DNA of 60,904 nucleotides from Magnetococcales bacterium WMHbinv6 (GTDB taxonomy: Bacteria > Pseudomonadota > Magnetococcia > Magnetococcales > Magnetaquicoccaceae). How positions within the stretch are numbered: the first letter of the stretch is position 1; each line of letters opens with the position of its first letter. Below the pieces are notes generated by a model, which saw nothing but the letters and a program-made list of their open reading frames with translations, searched no databases and had not been told where the DNA came from. The stretch lies in assembly GCA_002753135.1 (NCBI GenBank), contig PDZV01000023.1, positions 1 to 60,904 of the forward strand. Reading direction: 5' to 3'. The translations under genes and the position numbers were made by a program. Below are positions 51,933-60,207 of the stretch, one piece after another.

Positions 51933-52544
51933 TCAGGCTTTGTTTTCTCGTTTTTCGTTGATCCAACGCACACCGACCAGAATGAATCCCAGGGCGATAA
52001 ACGCCCCCGGTGGCAGAACAAAAACCAGGGAAGGTTGAAAATCACTGCCCGCAATCGGTATGCCCAGGATGGTACCTGCACCCAAAATTTCCCGTGTCGC
52101 ACCCAGAATGCTCAACGCCAGGGTAAAACCAAGACCGGTAGAAATACCATCAAGCGCGGAAGAACCGACCGAATTTTTGGAAGCATAGGCCTCGGCCCGT
52201 CCCAGAATAATACAGTTTACCACAATCAACGGGATAAAAATGCCCAAAACCTTATGCAAGTCATGGACATAGGCATTCATGGTCAGGTCAATGATGGTCA
52301 CGAATGCGGCAATGACGATGATATAGGCAGGGATGCGCACATCCGACGGAATCAGTTTGCGGATCAAAGAGATCACCGCATTAGAACCAATCAGCACAAA
52401 GGTCGTTGCCAACCCCATACCGAAACCGTTTTCCAACGAGGTGGTCACTGCCAATGTCGGGCACATGCCCAACATTTGGACAAAAATGCCGTTATTGCTC
52501 CACAACCCGTCCTGAATAATCTGTAAGGTTTTGTTTTCGCTCAT
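51933..52544 (-). CDS. rnfE: Rnf electron transport complex subunit E
   Basis: 203 aa, six membrane helices. NNGIFVQMLGMCPTLAVTTS near residue 17 contains the Cys of the membrane [2Fe-2S] cluster shared with RnfA, and LIVVNCIILGRAEAYASKN provides the second Cys. RnfE and RnfA are inverted homologues that relay electrons across the membrane. Last gene of rnfABCDGE; its start overlaps the end of rnfG by four bases. Followed by the terminator. Confidence 0.95.
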   Translation of the reverse strand: MSENKTLQIIQDGLWSNNGIFVQMLGMCPTLAVTTSLENGFGMGLATTFVLIGSNAVISLIRKLIPSDVRIPAYIIVIAAFVTIIDLTMNAYVHDLHKVLGIFIPLIVVNCIILGRAEAYASKNSVGSSALDGISTGLGFTLALSILGATREILGAGTILGIPIAGSDFQPSLVFVLPPGAFIALGFILVGVRWINEKRENKA

Positions 52545-53158
52545 GGCTTTTTCTCCTGCTTGGCGGGTTGAAAGATCAGATCTTTCTTTTCAACGAAGAA
52601 ATCCAGCCCTCGTTTTACGGCATTCACCACGGCACGCGGGGTAATGGTTGCACCGGCAAATTGGTCAAAGTCGCCCCCATCCTTCTTCACACCCCAGCGA
52701 ATGTTGGTTGAATTTTTGCCGGTAAATTTTTTCAACCAATCCCCTTTATCCGGCATAATTTTATCACCCAGGCCAGGAGTCTCCTTGTGGGCCACAATCT
52801 GGACCAGATGAATGGTGCCGGCTGGCAAAACCGACATCATGATTTCAATGTCGCCAGAGTATCCATCTGGAGCCGTTACCACATAGGCCGCACCCAGATC
52901 GGTACTCCCTTTGCGGCCCCGATAAAAAATAACCGGCTTTTCTTTGCTGTTCAAACGTTTATCCGCCAGCAGCACCGTGTCGCTGACCGGTTCGTTGTCA
53001 AACCCTTCCGGCAGAACCATTTTCAACATCCGCAACGTCTCTTGCCTTTTGGCTTCGGCGATCGGATCACGGGTAACCGATTCGATGGTCGACAAAATGG
53101 CAGTCGCCACCAGACCCACCACCATCAGGACGATTCCCATTCTCAAAAAATCGGGCAT
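52541..53158 (-). CDS. rnfG: Rnf electron transport complex subunit G
   Basis: 205 aa with one N-terminal membrane helix (GIVLMVVGLVATAILSTIES) and a periplasmic FMN-binding domain. The motif FDQFAGATITPRAVV near residue 175 contains the Thr to which FMN is covalently bound (S/AGATxT). It passes electrons to or from RnfD outside the membrane. It lies 38 bases after rnfD and overlaps rnfE. Confidence 0.94.
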   Translation of the reverse strand: MPDFLRMGIVLMVVGLVATAILSTIESVTRDPIAEAKRQETLRMLKMVLPEGFDNEPVSDTVLLADKRLNSKEKPVIFYRGRKGSTDLGAAYVVTAPDGYSGDIEIMMSVLPAGTIHLVQIVAHKETPGLGDKIMPDKGDWLKKFTGKNSTNIRWGVKKDGGDFDQFAGATITPRAVVNAVKRGLDFFVEKKDLIFQPAKQEKKP

Positions 53159-53196
53159 GGTTGAACTCCTCTATCGCTGTTCGCTGGTCGTCAACA

Positions 53197-54261
53197 TTAG
53201 GCCACCTGCCCGTAGGCCCGTGGTCGGGTGTATTGGTCAATCAAAGGCACCACCGCATTCATGAGAACCACCGCAAACGATACCCCCTCCGGGTAACCAC
53301 TCCAAGTGCGGATCAGATAGGTCAACAAACCGCACCCCAAGCCAAAGATAATTTGCCCTTTAACAGTGATCGGCGAGGTCACCATATCGGTGGCCATATA
53401 AAAGGCACCGATCACCAGACCTCCGGTCAAAAGATGAAAGACCGGATCGGGATAATGCGCCGGATCAAAGGTCCAAAAAATGGTCGCTGGCACCAGACAT
53501 CCGGCAAACATGGTCACCGGAATGTGCCAGGTGATCACCTTTTTGCGCAACAGGTAGATACCACCGGCAGCCAGCAACAGAGCGGAAGTTTCTCCCAGCG
53601 AACCGCCGATCAAACCACTGGCGGCACGCACCTCATCATAGCCGGTATATTTGCCGCCCATGGCATCCTGCACGGTTTTGCCCATACCGGTTTCCGTCCG
53701 ATACTGTCCCAGTGGCGTGGCGGTACTGACGGCATCGGCCAACTCCGGCGCACTGCTCTGGCCGGTCATGATGATGGCGATTGAATCCCCCAACGAATAG
53801 GCCTGTTCGCTGAACAACGGATTGACCGCTGGCCAGGCCGTCATTTGTGCAGGGAAGGAGATCAACAAAAAGACGCGGGCAATCAGCGCCGGGTTGAACA
53901 TGTTGTAACCCAAGCCGCCATAAACCTGCTTGCCCACCAGAATGGCAAACACCCCTCCCGCCACACACATCCACCACGGGGAGTGGGGCGGCAAGGTCAA
54001 GGCCAGCAACAGCCCGGTCAACGCTGCAGAACGGTCGGCAACCGCCGATGGCCGTTTGCGCAATTTCAGAAATAAATGTTCCGTAACCAGGCAGGAGAGC
54101 GTAGTGATGAGAATCACCAACAACGCTGTCCAGCCAAAAATCATTACCGCCATGGCCGTGGCCGGCATCAAAGCCCAAATCACAGCCTCCATGACATTGG
54201 CAACTGAATCACCATCATGTACATGGGGAGAAGTCGTCGTAAGCAGATTGGTTTGACTCAT
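53197..54261 (-). CDS. rnfD: Rnf electron transport complex subunit D
   Basis: 354 aa, about ten membrane helices of the NqrB/RnfD family. The STATPLGQYRT motif near residue 188 carries the Thr for covalent FMN. GGLGYNMFNPALIARVFLLISFP and AFYMATDMVTSPI are family signatures. RnfD is the main membrane subunit through which Na+ or H+ is thought to be moved. Lies between rnfC and rnfG, as expected. Confidence 0.95.
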   Translation of the reverse strand: MSQTNLLTTTSPHVHDGDSVANVMEAVIWALMPATAMAVMIFGWTALLVILITTLSCLVTEHLFLKLRKRPSAVADRSAALTGLLLALTLPPHSPWWMCVAGGVFAILVGKQVYGGLGYNMFNPALIARVFLLISFPAQMTAWPAVNPLFSEQAYSLGDSIAIIMTGQSSAPELADAVSTATPLGQYRTETGMGKTVQDAMGGKYTGYDEVRAASGLIGGSLGETSALLLAAGGIYLLRKKVITWHIPVTMFAGCLVPATIFWTFDPAHYPDPVFHLLTGGLVIGAFYMATDMVTSPITVKGQIIFGLGCGLLTYLIRTWSGYPEGVSFAVVLMNAVVPLIDQYTRPRAYGQVA

Positions 54262-54325
54262 GACATTCTAACTAGCCTCCCTGTAAGACATCTTGTAACA
54301 GATCCCCTCCGCCTTCAACAGCCTG

Positions 54326-55984
54326 TCAAGCCTGTTCTTTGGCTGCCTTGGCCGCTCTGGCTGCCCGAGCCGCCTGGGCAGCGCGCGCTGCCCGGGCCGC
54401 CTTGCTCTCTGCATCGCTGAGCGCTGCTGCTCCTTCTGCTACCGGAGCGGCGTCGGTTGCAACCGCTGCCGCCACCGTCTCAGTTGCCGGAGCCGCCGGA
54501 GCTGCCGGAGCTGCCTCCGCTGGTGCTGCTTCGGCTGCCGCCTTCTTGCGTGCCGCCATGGCGGCCTTCATCGCCTCTTTCTGGCGCTCTTTTTCCAGTT
54601 TTTCCTGCTCGACACGGGCCGCTTTGGCCTTGGTGCGTGCCTTATCCATATCCAGTTTTTTCTGCGCCCGCCGATCAGCCTGAATCGCCAGCTTGGCGTA
54701 ACGGAAATATTGCACCAACGGAATATTGGATGGACAAACAAAACCACAGGAACCGCATTCGATACAGTCGTTCAGGTGCAACTCCGGCATCACATCCAAC
54801 TGATTCACCTTGGCCCGCCACGCCATCTCCGAGGGAACCAGACTCATCGGGCAGGCCTGGACACAACGCCCACACCGGATGCACGGTTGCTCCGGTTTAT
54901 CAACAATTTCATTCTGCAACAGGGCCAAAACACCGGCAATGCCTTTGACCACCGGCACATCCAGGTTATCGACCGCCAACCCCATCATTGGTCCGCCCAA
55001 AATCACCTTGCGCACGCCGGGTTTCATGCCGCCACAATGGTCGATCAGGTTGCGAATCGGTGTGCCGAGCAGGGTCTCCAGGTTGGCCGGTTTGGCAATG
55101 CCGCGCCCGGAAACGGTCACCACGCGGGTGATCAACGGTTTGCCATGCACCACCGCCTCATAGATGGAATAGGCGGTGGTCACGTTATGCACCAACAGAC
55201 CGATATCCACCAAACGGGCCCCGGAGGGCACCTGCTTGCCGGTGATCGCCTCCACCAACTGTTGCCTCGCCCCCTGCGGATACATGGCAGGCATCGGTTG
55301 CACGCGAATGCCGTTGTAACTGCGTGCCGCTTCGGTCATCGCCTTGATGGCTTCCGGCTTGTTGTCTTCGATACCGATCACACATTTACTGGTCGGCAGG
55401 GTGTGCATCATGATTTCGATGCCGGCGATCGTCTCTTTGGCTCGCTCAACCATCACCCGTTCATCGCTGGTCAGGTAGGGTTCGCACTCAGCACCATTAA
55501 TCAGCAGCGTCTCCACCTTTTTGCCTTTGGGGGGCGTCATTTTGATAAAGCTGGGATAGACCGCGCCACCCAAGCCGACAATACCCGCCCAACGAATCCG
55601 CTCCTGAATCACGGCAGGCTCCGCATTCATCGGATCAGCAATTCCTGCAATGCTATCCGACCAACGATCTTCGCCGTCCGGATCAATAACTACCGTCAAC
55701 ATGGTCAAACCAGAGGGATGACCTGCCGGATACTCTTCTATCCCCACGACGGTCCCGGAGGTGGGTGCATGAATCGGAGTGGACACCCAAGCGTCGGAAC
55801 GACCGATCTCCTCCCCTTTCAGAACCTTCTGACCGACTGTGACACACGGATCACAGGGCTGACCGGCATGTTGATGTAATGGTACATAAAGCCGCTGCGG
55901 CATCGGCAAAGGTTCGATCGCTTTGTGCGACGCCATCCCTTTATTGCCGTGTGGATGTACTCCTCCGTGAAATGACCCTAACAC
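54326..55984 (-). CDS. rnfC: Rnf electron transport complex subunit C
   Basis: 552 aa. GTG start with GAGGAG about nine bases upstream. N-terminal barrel-sandwich segment (FHGGVHPHGNK...PLHQHAGQPCDPCVTVGQKVLKGEEIG), an NADH/FMN-binding Nqo1-like region (GLGGAVYPSFIKM, INGAECEPYLTSDER), and two [4Fe-4S] motifs, CIRCGRCVQACP and CIECGSCGFVCP, near residues 375-430. It receives or delivers electrons at NADH on the cytoplasmic face. The last 110 residues are an Ala/Lys-rich tail ending in KAAKEQA, a known but variable extension in proteobacterial RnfC. Confidence 0.95.
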   Translation of the reverse strand: MLGSFHGGVHPHGNKGMASHKAIEPLPMPQRLYVPLHQHAGQPCDPCVTVGQKVLKGEEIGRSDAWVSTPIHAPTSGTVVGIEEYPAGHPSGLTMLTVVIDPDGEDRWSDSIAGIADPMNAEPAVIQERIRWAGIVGLGGAVYPSFIKMTPPKGKKVETLLINGAECEPYLTSDERVMVERAKETIAGIEIMMHTLPTSKCVIGIEDNKPEAIKAMTEAARSYNGIRVQPMPAMYPQGARQQLVEAITGKQVPSGARLVDIGLLVHNVTTAYSIYEAVVHGKPLITRVVTVSGRGIAKPANLETLLGTPIRNLIDHCGGMKPGVRKVILGGPMMGLAVDNLDVPVVKGIAGVLALLQNEIVDKPEQPCIRCGRCVQACPMSLVPSEMAWRAKVNQLDVMPELHLNDCIECGSCGFVCPSNIPLVQYFRYAKLAIQADRRAQKKLDMDKARTKAKAARVEQEKLEKERQKEAMKAAMAARKKAAAEAAPAEAAPAAPAAPATETVAAAVATDAAPVAEGAAALSDAESKAARAARAAQAARAARAAKAAKEQA

Positions 55985-56071
55985 CTTGGATACTCCTCAT
56001 TCTTGATATCGTTAGGCCCGCGTGCCCCCCCGGACACCCGGTCTGGAAAGATTCAGCAGGTGAACAACCTG

Positions 56072-56626
56072 TCAAGCGGCCACCTGGGCATTCGGCCCGG
56101 CTGGTTTTTCCCAGCGCCAGTCATACAAGCTGGTCACCACCGGCACCATGTCGATACAATCCACCGGACAGGGTTCAACACACGCTTCACAGTCGGTACA
56201 CCAACTGACAATCACCGTATGCGACTGTTTGTTGGCACCGACAATCGCATCGACCGGACAGGCTTTGATGCAGGCCGTGCATCCGATACAACGCGCTTCG
56301 TCGATATAGGCTACCCGTGGACCATGATCCGTCTTGGCGGCAACCGGTTCCACACCCAGAATATCGGCAATCTGCTTGATGGTGGGGGTACCACCCGGCG
56401 TGCAGAGATTGATCGCCACGTTGCCGTCGGCTCCAGAAGCCACCAGGGCATCGGCATAGGCCTGACAACCGGGAAAACCACAGTTACCACAGTTGCTGCC
56501 GGGAAGAGCGCCAACCAGTTTTTCTCCCAACGGATCGGCCTGAACATAAAACTTTTTTGCAGCAAAGCCCAGACCGATACCGGCGGCCAGAGCCATACCA
56601 CTCATACTCAATACCGCATCAATCAT
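56072..56626 (-). CDS. rnfB: Rnf electron transport complex subunit B
   Basis: 184 aa. N-terminal membrane helix (LSMSGMALAAGIGLGFAAKKF), then SNCGNCGFPGCQAYADAL, the four-Cys motif binding one cluster, and two [4Fe-4S] ferredoxin motifs CIGCTACIKACPVDAI and CTDCEACVEPCPVDCI. RnfB is the ferredoxin-facing subunit. ATG 56626 has AAGGAG seven bases before it; the frame is open ten codons further. Between rnfA and rnfC. Confidence 0.95.
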   Translation of the reverse strand: MIDAVLSMSGMALAAGIGLGFAAKKFYVQADPLGEKLVGALPGSNCGNCGFPGCQAYADALVASGADGNVAINLCTPGGTPTIKQIADILGVEPVAAKTDHGPRVAYIDEARCIGCTACIKACPVDAIVGANKQSHTVIVSWCTDCEACVEPCPVDCIDMVPVVTSLYDWRWEKPAGPNAQVAA

Positions 56627-56660
56627 GGTGTTACTCCTTGAACGATAAGCGGACAAACAA

Positions 56661-57239
56661 CTACTTCACCATGCCGGAAAAACCCATGAATGCCAGCGAC
56701 AACAACCCCGCCGTCACCAACGAAATGGGCGCTCCCTTCATCAAGGCTGGAACGTCCGATACATCGATCCGTTCCCTCATGCCGGCAAACATCACCAAAA
56801 CCAGACCAAAGCCGACCGAAGCACCGAAACCGTATACCGTGGACTCCAAAAAGCTGAACTCCTTCTGCACATTCAACAGCGCCACACCCAGCACGGCACA
56901 GTTGGTGGTAATCAGCGGCAGGAAGATACCCAACGAAGCATACAACACCGGGCTGACCTTGCGGATCACCATTTCTGTCAGTTGTACCAGAGCGGCAATG
57001 ATCAGAATGAAGGAGAGCGTGCGCATATATTCCAGCTCCAACGGGGCCAGAATCAAGCGCTCCACCAGCCAGGAGATCACCGCCGCCAGGGTAATGACAA
57101 AGACCACCGCGTACGACATGCCCAAGGAGGTCTCCACTTTTTTGGACACCCCTAAAAACGGGCAAATTCCCAGAAATTTGACTAATACGAAATTATTGAC
57201 GAAGACTGTACTGATCAGGATTAGAGCAAAATCAGACAT
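56661..57239 (-). CDS. rnfA: Rnf electron transport complex subunit A
   Basis: 192 aa, six membrane helices. Starts [34 protein letters not shown], with the cluster-binding Cys in LGICPFLG, and has the second in [14 protein letters not shown]. Length and N-terminus match the family, so ATG 57239 is used; the frame continues open upstream for 88 codons without coding features. First gene of the rnf operon, divergent from mrp. Confidence 0.95.
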   Translation of the reverse strand: MSDFALILISTVFVNNFVLVKFLGICPFLGVSKKVETSLGMSYAVVFVITLAAVISWLVERLILAPLELEYMRTLSFILIIAALVQLTEMVIRKVSPVLYASLGIFLPLITTNCAVLGVALLNVQKEFSFLESTVYGFGASVGFGLVLVMFAGMRERIDVSDVPALMKGAPISLVTAGLLSLAFMGFSGMVK

Positions 57240-57311
57240 GGTTGCCATACCCCATTGAATTGATTGTGCAAACCATACAACGCCACCCCCTCTTGCCATC
57301 CGTGTGACCAA

Positions 57312-57339
57312 CTTATATCCAAATGTCACATGCCGACAA
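57312..57339 (-). promoter_or_regulatory. Possible rnf promoter overlapped by an inverted repeat
   Basis: On the minus strand TTGTCG (57334-57339) and TATAAG (57312-57317) are separated by 16 bases, about 70 bases before rnfA. An inverted repeat TGTGAC (57303-57308) / GTCACA (57325-57330) overlaps the -10 box and could be an operator. The boxes are fair, not strong. Confidence 0.4.
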
Positions 57340-57441
57340 AGGCTGATACATACACGTGACCTCGTTCCGACACAATGAAAAATTTTTTTCTGCGTGCGGA
57401 AACCAGCACACGTTACCACACTCCAACATACACTTTCCGCC

Positions 57442-57469
57442 TTGACTTGAAGCAAGCGGCAACTATCCT
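57442..57469 (+). promoter_or_regulatory. Sigma-70-type promoter for mrp
   Basis: TTGACT at 57442-57447, 16-base spacer, TATCCT at 57464-57469, about 50 bases before the mrp start codon. Confidence 0.5.
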
Positions 57470-57519
57470 CAATCCGCCGATATTCGGCATTGACCACAGG
57501 CATTTTTCAGGAGAGCAGC

Positions 57520-58605
57520 ATGTCTTCCATTCAAGAACAACAGGTTCTCGAGGCACTCAAACAGGTGATCGACCCTGATTTGCACCGCAATATCGTCAGC
57601 CTGGGTTTCGTTAAAAACATGGTGATCGAGGGAGGCGCTGTCTCCTTCACGCTGGAACTGACGACACCCGCCTGTCCGATGAAAGATAAATTGCAACAAC
57701 AAGCCGAATCGGTGGTCGCCGCCCTGCCCGGTGTCACGAAGGTCAACATTGCCATGACCGCCCGGGTGCGCAGTTCGGAGAGAAAAAAGGAGTCCAACCT
57801 GCTGCCCGAAGTCAAAAATGTCATCGCCGTCGCCTCTGGCAAGGGCGGGGTGGGCAAATCGACCACCGCTGTCAATCTGGCCGTGGCCCTGGCGCAAACC
57901 GGGGCACAAGTCGGCCTGCTCGACGCCGATATTTACGGTCCCAGCCTGCCACGCATGCTCAACGTGACCGATAAACCCGATCCAAAAGAGACAAAAGGAA
58001 AAATTCCCCCGGTGATCGCCTACGGCATGAAGGTGATCTCCATGGGCTTTTTCATGGATGAGGATACCCCGGTGGTCTGGCGTGGCCCGATGGTTGGCAT
58101 GGCGGTGGAACAACTGCTGCGCGATATCGATTGGGGAGAACTGGATTATCTGGTGGTCGATCTGCCACCGGGAACCGGCGATGCCCAACTGACCCTGAGC
58201 CAAAAGGTGCCGATCACCGGAGTGGTGATCGTCTCCACCCCGCAGGATGTGGCCCTGTCGGATGTCAAAAAAGGGATCAACATGTTTCATAAAGTCGATG
58301 TACCCATTTTGGGGGTGATCGAAAACATGTCCTATTTTCTCTGCCCCTCCTGCGGGCACCGTTCCGAAATTTTTTCCCATGGCGGTGCCTTGCGTGAGGC
58401 AGCGGCCTCCGGCATCAACTTTTTGGGCCATATTCCGCTGGATACCGTTATCTGTGCAACGGCAGATGCCGGAACACCGATTTTGATCGCCCAGCCGGAA
58501 AGCCCGCAAGCAGCGGTCTATCGGCAAATTGCCGCCAAAGTGGCGGCCCAGGTCGCCATTCGTCAATTTGACGACAAACCCTTCCCGGCCATTGTCATGG
58601 AATAG
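57520..58605 (+). CDS. apbC: Iron-sulfur cluster carrier protein Mrp/ApbC
   Basis: 361 aa. N-terminal MIP18/DUF59 domain (QVLEALKQVIDPDLHRNIVSLGFV, TTPACPMKD) is followed by a ParA/MinD-type P-loop NTPase: ASGKGGVGKSTTAVNLAVAL near residue 105, switch region LDADIYGPSLPRML, DLPPGTGDAQLTLSQ and the cluster-binding CPSCG near 274. ApbC/Mrp binds and transfers [4Fe-4S] clusters in the cytoplasm. The ATG at 57520 has AGGAG seven bases upstream. It lies divergent from rnf, whose subunits B and C need several such clusters. Confidence 0.94.
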   Translation: MSSIQEQQVLEALKQVIDPDLHRNIVSLGFVKNMVIEGGAVSFTLELTTPACPMKDKLQQQAESVVAALPGVTKVNIAMTARVRSSERKKESNLLPEVKNVIAVASGKGGVGKSTTAVNLAVALAQTGAQVGLLDADIYGPSLPRMLNVTDKPDPKETKGKIPPVIAYGMKVISMGFFMDEDTPVVWRGPMVGMAVEQLLRDIDWGELDYLVVDLPPGTGDAQLTLSQKVPITGVVIVSTPQDVALSDVKKGINMFHKVDVPILGVIENMSYFLCPSCGHRSEIFSHGGALREAAASGINFLGHIPLDTVICATADAGTPILIAQPESPQAAVYRQIAAKVAAQVAIRQFDDKPFPAIVME

Positions 58606-58630
58606 GCTGGTTTTGGCCTGTTTTTTGCTT
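58604..58630 (+). terminator. Weak intrinsic terminator after mrp
   Basis: AGGC and GCCT form a short stem around TGGTTTTG, followed by a run of six T. The stem is only four to five pairs, so this is a tentative call. Confidence 0.3.
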
Positions 58631-58687
58631 TATATCAACGGAGATTAAGGTTATCGGTTTGACCATTCCGTTGTAAAAGAGCTGCTT

Positions 58688-59818
58688 ATGAACTTTCCGG
58701 CACCGCGTTCCGGAGTTGCCCGTTTTGCCCTCCCGCTGGCAGGTGTCATCCTGCTGGCGGGGACGGCGCTCTGGTTTTGGCTTGGCCAATGGTGGGTAGT
58801 GGCGGCGACACTCCCCCTGCTGGGTGCTGCCCTCGCCTGGCATTGGCATTCCCGCAACCCGGCAAGCGGGGCCGAAGAGAGCCTGCGGCAGACAGAGCAA
58901 CCCGCAGTTGAAACATCCTCGGAGCCCCCCCCTCCCGATGACGCCACACCCGCCCATCCCACGCAGATCGGCCCCTACCGACTGGGCAAAATGATTGGCC
59001 AGGGCAGCAGCGGCACCGTCTATCAATGCTGGCGCAACAACAGTATGCTGGCGCTGGCCATCAAACTGTTTGCCCCCCAGCAACCCCTCGGCCAACAGCA
59101 ACTGGCCCGTGCCCGGCAGCAGTTTCTGCACGGGGCCCAGTGGGCCAAATCCCTTCACCACCCCCATCTGCTCAAAGTGCTGGATCACGGCGAAGAGGAT
59201 GGTCAAGCCTATGTGGTCATGGAGTACATGAATGGCAAAACCCTGCACGATTATCTCACCGATAACCGTGCCCTGCCCCTGCCCTGGGCCATTCTGATCG
59301 CAGCCAAACTGGCCATGACGCTGGATTATCTGCACCGGCAACAGCTGGTCCATGCCGATGTCAAACCGGCCAACGTGCTGTTTGACCCCACGCACGGGGT
59401 GATCAAACTGATGGATTTCAGCCTTGCCCAAAACCTCAACAAACCGCTCTCCGCCCACCCCGAAGAGGGCCGTTCCCCGGCCACGCTGGTGGCAGGCACC
59501 CCTGCCTATATGGCACCAGAACAGCTGCTGGGCCAGACACTGGATGGACGGGCCGACCTGTTTGCCCTGGGCGTACTCTTTTATCAAACGGTCAGCGGCC
59601 AACTCCCCTTTCCCGCCCGCTCGATGGATGCCCTGATCTGGCAGATCAGTCGGGAACCGCCACAAAATTTGGCCACCCTCTGCCCCGAACTCTCCCCCTG
59701 CCTGCTGGCTCTGCTCGAACAGGCGCTGCAAAAAAAAGCGGATGATCGCTTTCAATCCGGTCGGGCGTTTACCCTCGCTCTGACCGAATGTGTGCGCGGC
59801 CTGGTCAAGCGGGGATAA
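58688..59818 (+). CDS. Membrane-anchored Ser/Thr protein kinase
   Basis: 376 aa. Two hydrophobic helices at residues 12-55 place the enzyme at the membrane, followed by a Pro/Glu-rich linker. The Hanks kinase domain starts near 94: IGPYRLGKMIGQGSSGTVY (glycine loop), LALAIKLF (Lys near 125), HADVKPANVLF (catalytic Asp near 222, with Ala-Asp in place of Arg-Asp), DFSLAQ (DFG changed to DFS, near 243) and GTPAYMAPEQ. The key Lys and both Asp residues remain, so it may be active, but lack of the HRD arginine points to activation-loop-independent activity. No PASTA or other sensor domain. Targets unknown. Confidence 0.85.
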   Translation: MNFPAPRSGVARFALPLAGVILLAGTALWFWLGQWWVVAATLPLLGAALAWHWHSRNPASGAEESLRQTEQPAVETSSEPPPPDDATPAHPTQIGPYRLGKMIGQGSSGTVYQCWRNNSMLALAIKLFAPQQPLGQQQLARARQQFLHGAQWAKSLHHPHLLKVLDHGEEDGQAYVVMEYMNGKTLHDYLTDNRALPLPWAILIAAKLAMTLDYLHRQQLVHADVKPANVLFDPTHGVIKLMDFSLAQNLNKPLSAHPEEGRSPATLVAGTPAYMAPEQLLGQTLDGRADLFALGVLFYQTVSGQLPFPARSMDALIWQISREPPQNLATLCPELSPCLLALLEQALQKKADDRFQSGRAFTLALTECVRGLVKRG

Positions 59819-59825
59819 AAATTCC

Positions 59826-59854
59826 TTGACCCCATTTGCCACCCCCTCTATCTT
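59826..59854 (+). promoter_or_regulatory. Promoter of the cobalamin-riboswitch transcript
   Basis: TTGACC at 59826-59831, a 17-base spacer, and TATCTT at 59849-59854. A transcript starting about 59861 would begin right at the riboswitch. Confidence 0.55.
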
Positions 59855-59867
59855 GATCGGCAGATCC

Positions 59868-60045
59868 CTCCCTGAGGGCTTACTGGGAAATCCGGCGCGC
59901 CTTTGTTGGCCAGGCCGGTGCTGCCCCCGCAACGGTACACGAGTCTCCATCCGGCATAGTTGCCACTGGCCACACAGGCTGGGAAGGCGCCGCATGGGGA
60001 GGTTCGTTCGCTGAATCTCCGCTCGTCCAGCCCGGAAACCGACCC
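59868..60045 (+). ncRNA. Cobalamin (B12) riboswitch
   Basis: The leader holds the conserved pieces in order: a GGGAAATCCGGCG segment, the core GCTGCCCCCGCAACGGTAC at about 59919-59937, a long variable stem region, and the closing box AGCCCGGAAACCGACC at about 60029-60044. These are the AdoCbl riboswitch landmarks. Binding of adenosylcobalamin usually turns down the downstream gene, here cobM. It lies about 160 bases before the start codon; the expression platform in between was not resolved. Confidence 0.85.
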
Positions 60046-60207
60046 AGGGATTGGCTGGAACGTGCTGCGGTGGGCGGCATGGGCGTATGCCGGGAGGTTG
60101 CCCGGCTTTTCCGATACCCGCTTTGCACCCTCCCCCCTCTTCGGCAACCATACCCCATTCCTTTTTCTACCCAGCTCGCCACTGCAACAACGTGCGAGGA
60201 AATTGCC

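Noticed and set aside
54710-55879. 389-codon plus-strand frame opposite rnfC
   Set aside because: It is the shadow of rnfC, whose Fe-S motifs and operon position are unambiguous.
51933-57239. Na+-translocating NQR instead of Rnf
   Set aside because: RnfB and the ferredoxin-type RnfC are present, and no NqrF or NqrA is found; the gene order is rnfABCDGE.
57303-57330. CRP binding site upstream of rnfA
   Set aside because: A CRP site needs TGTGA-6-TCACA; here the half-sites are 18 bases apart. Kept only as a general inverted repeat.
58595-60151. 518-codon minus-strand frame opposite the kinase gene and the riboswitch
   Set aside because: The sense strand has a full kinase domain and a riboswitch in this interval; the antisense product is low-complexity Gln/Gly-rich without domains.
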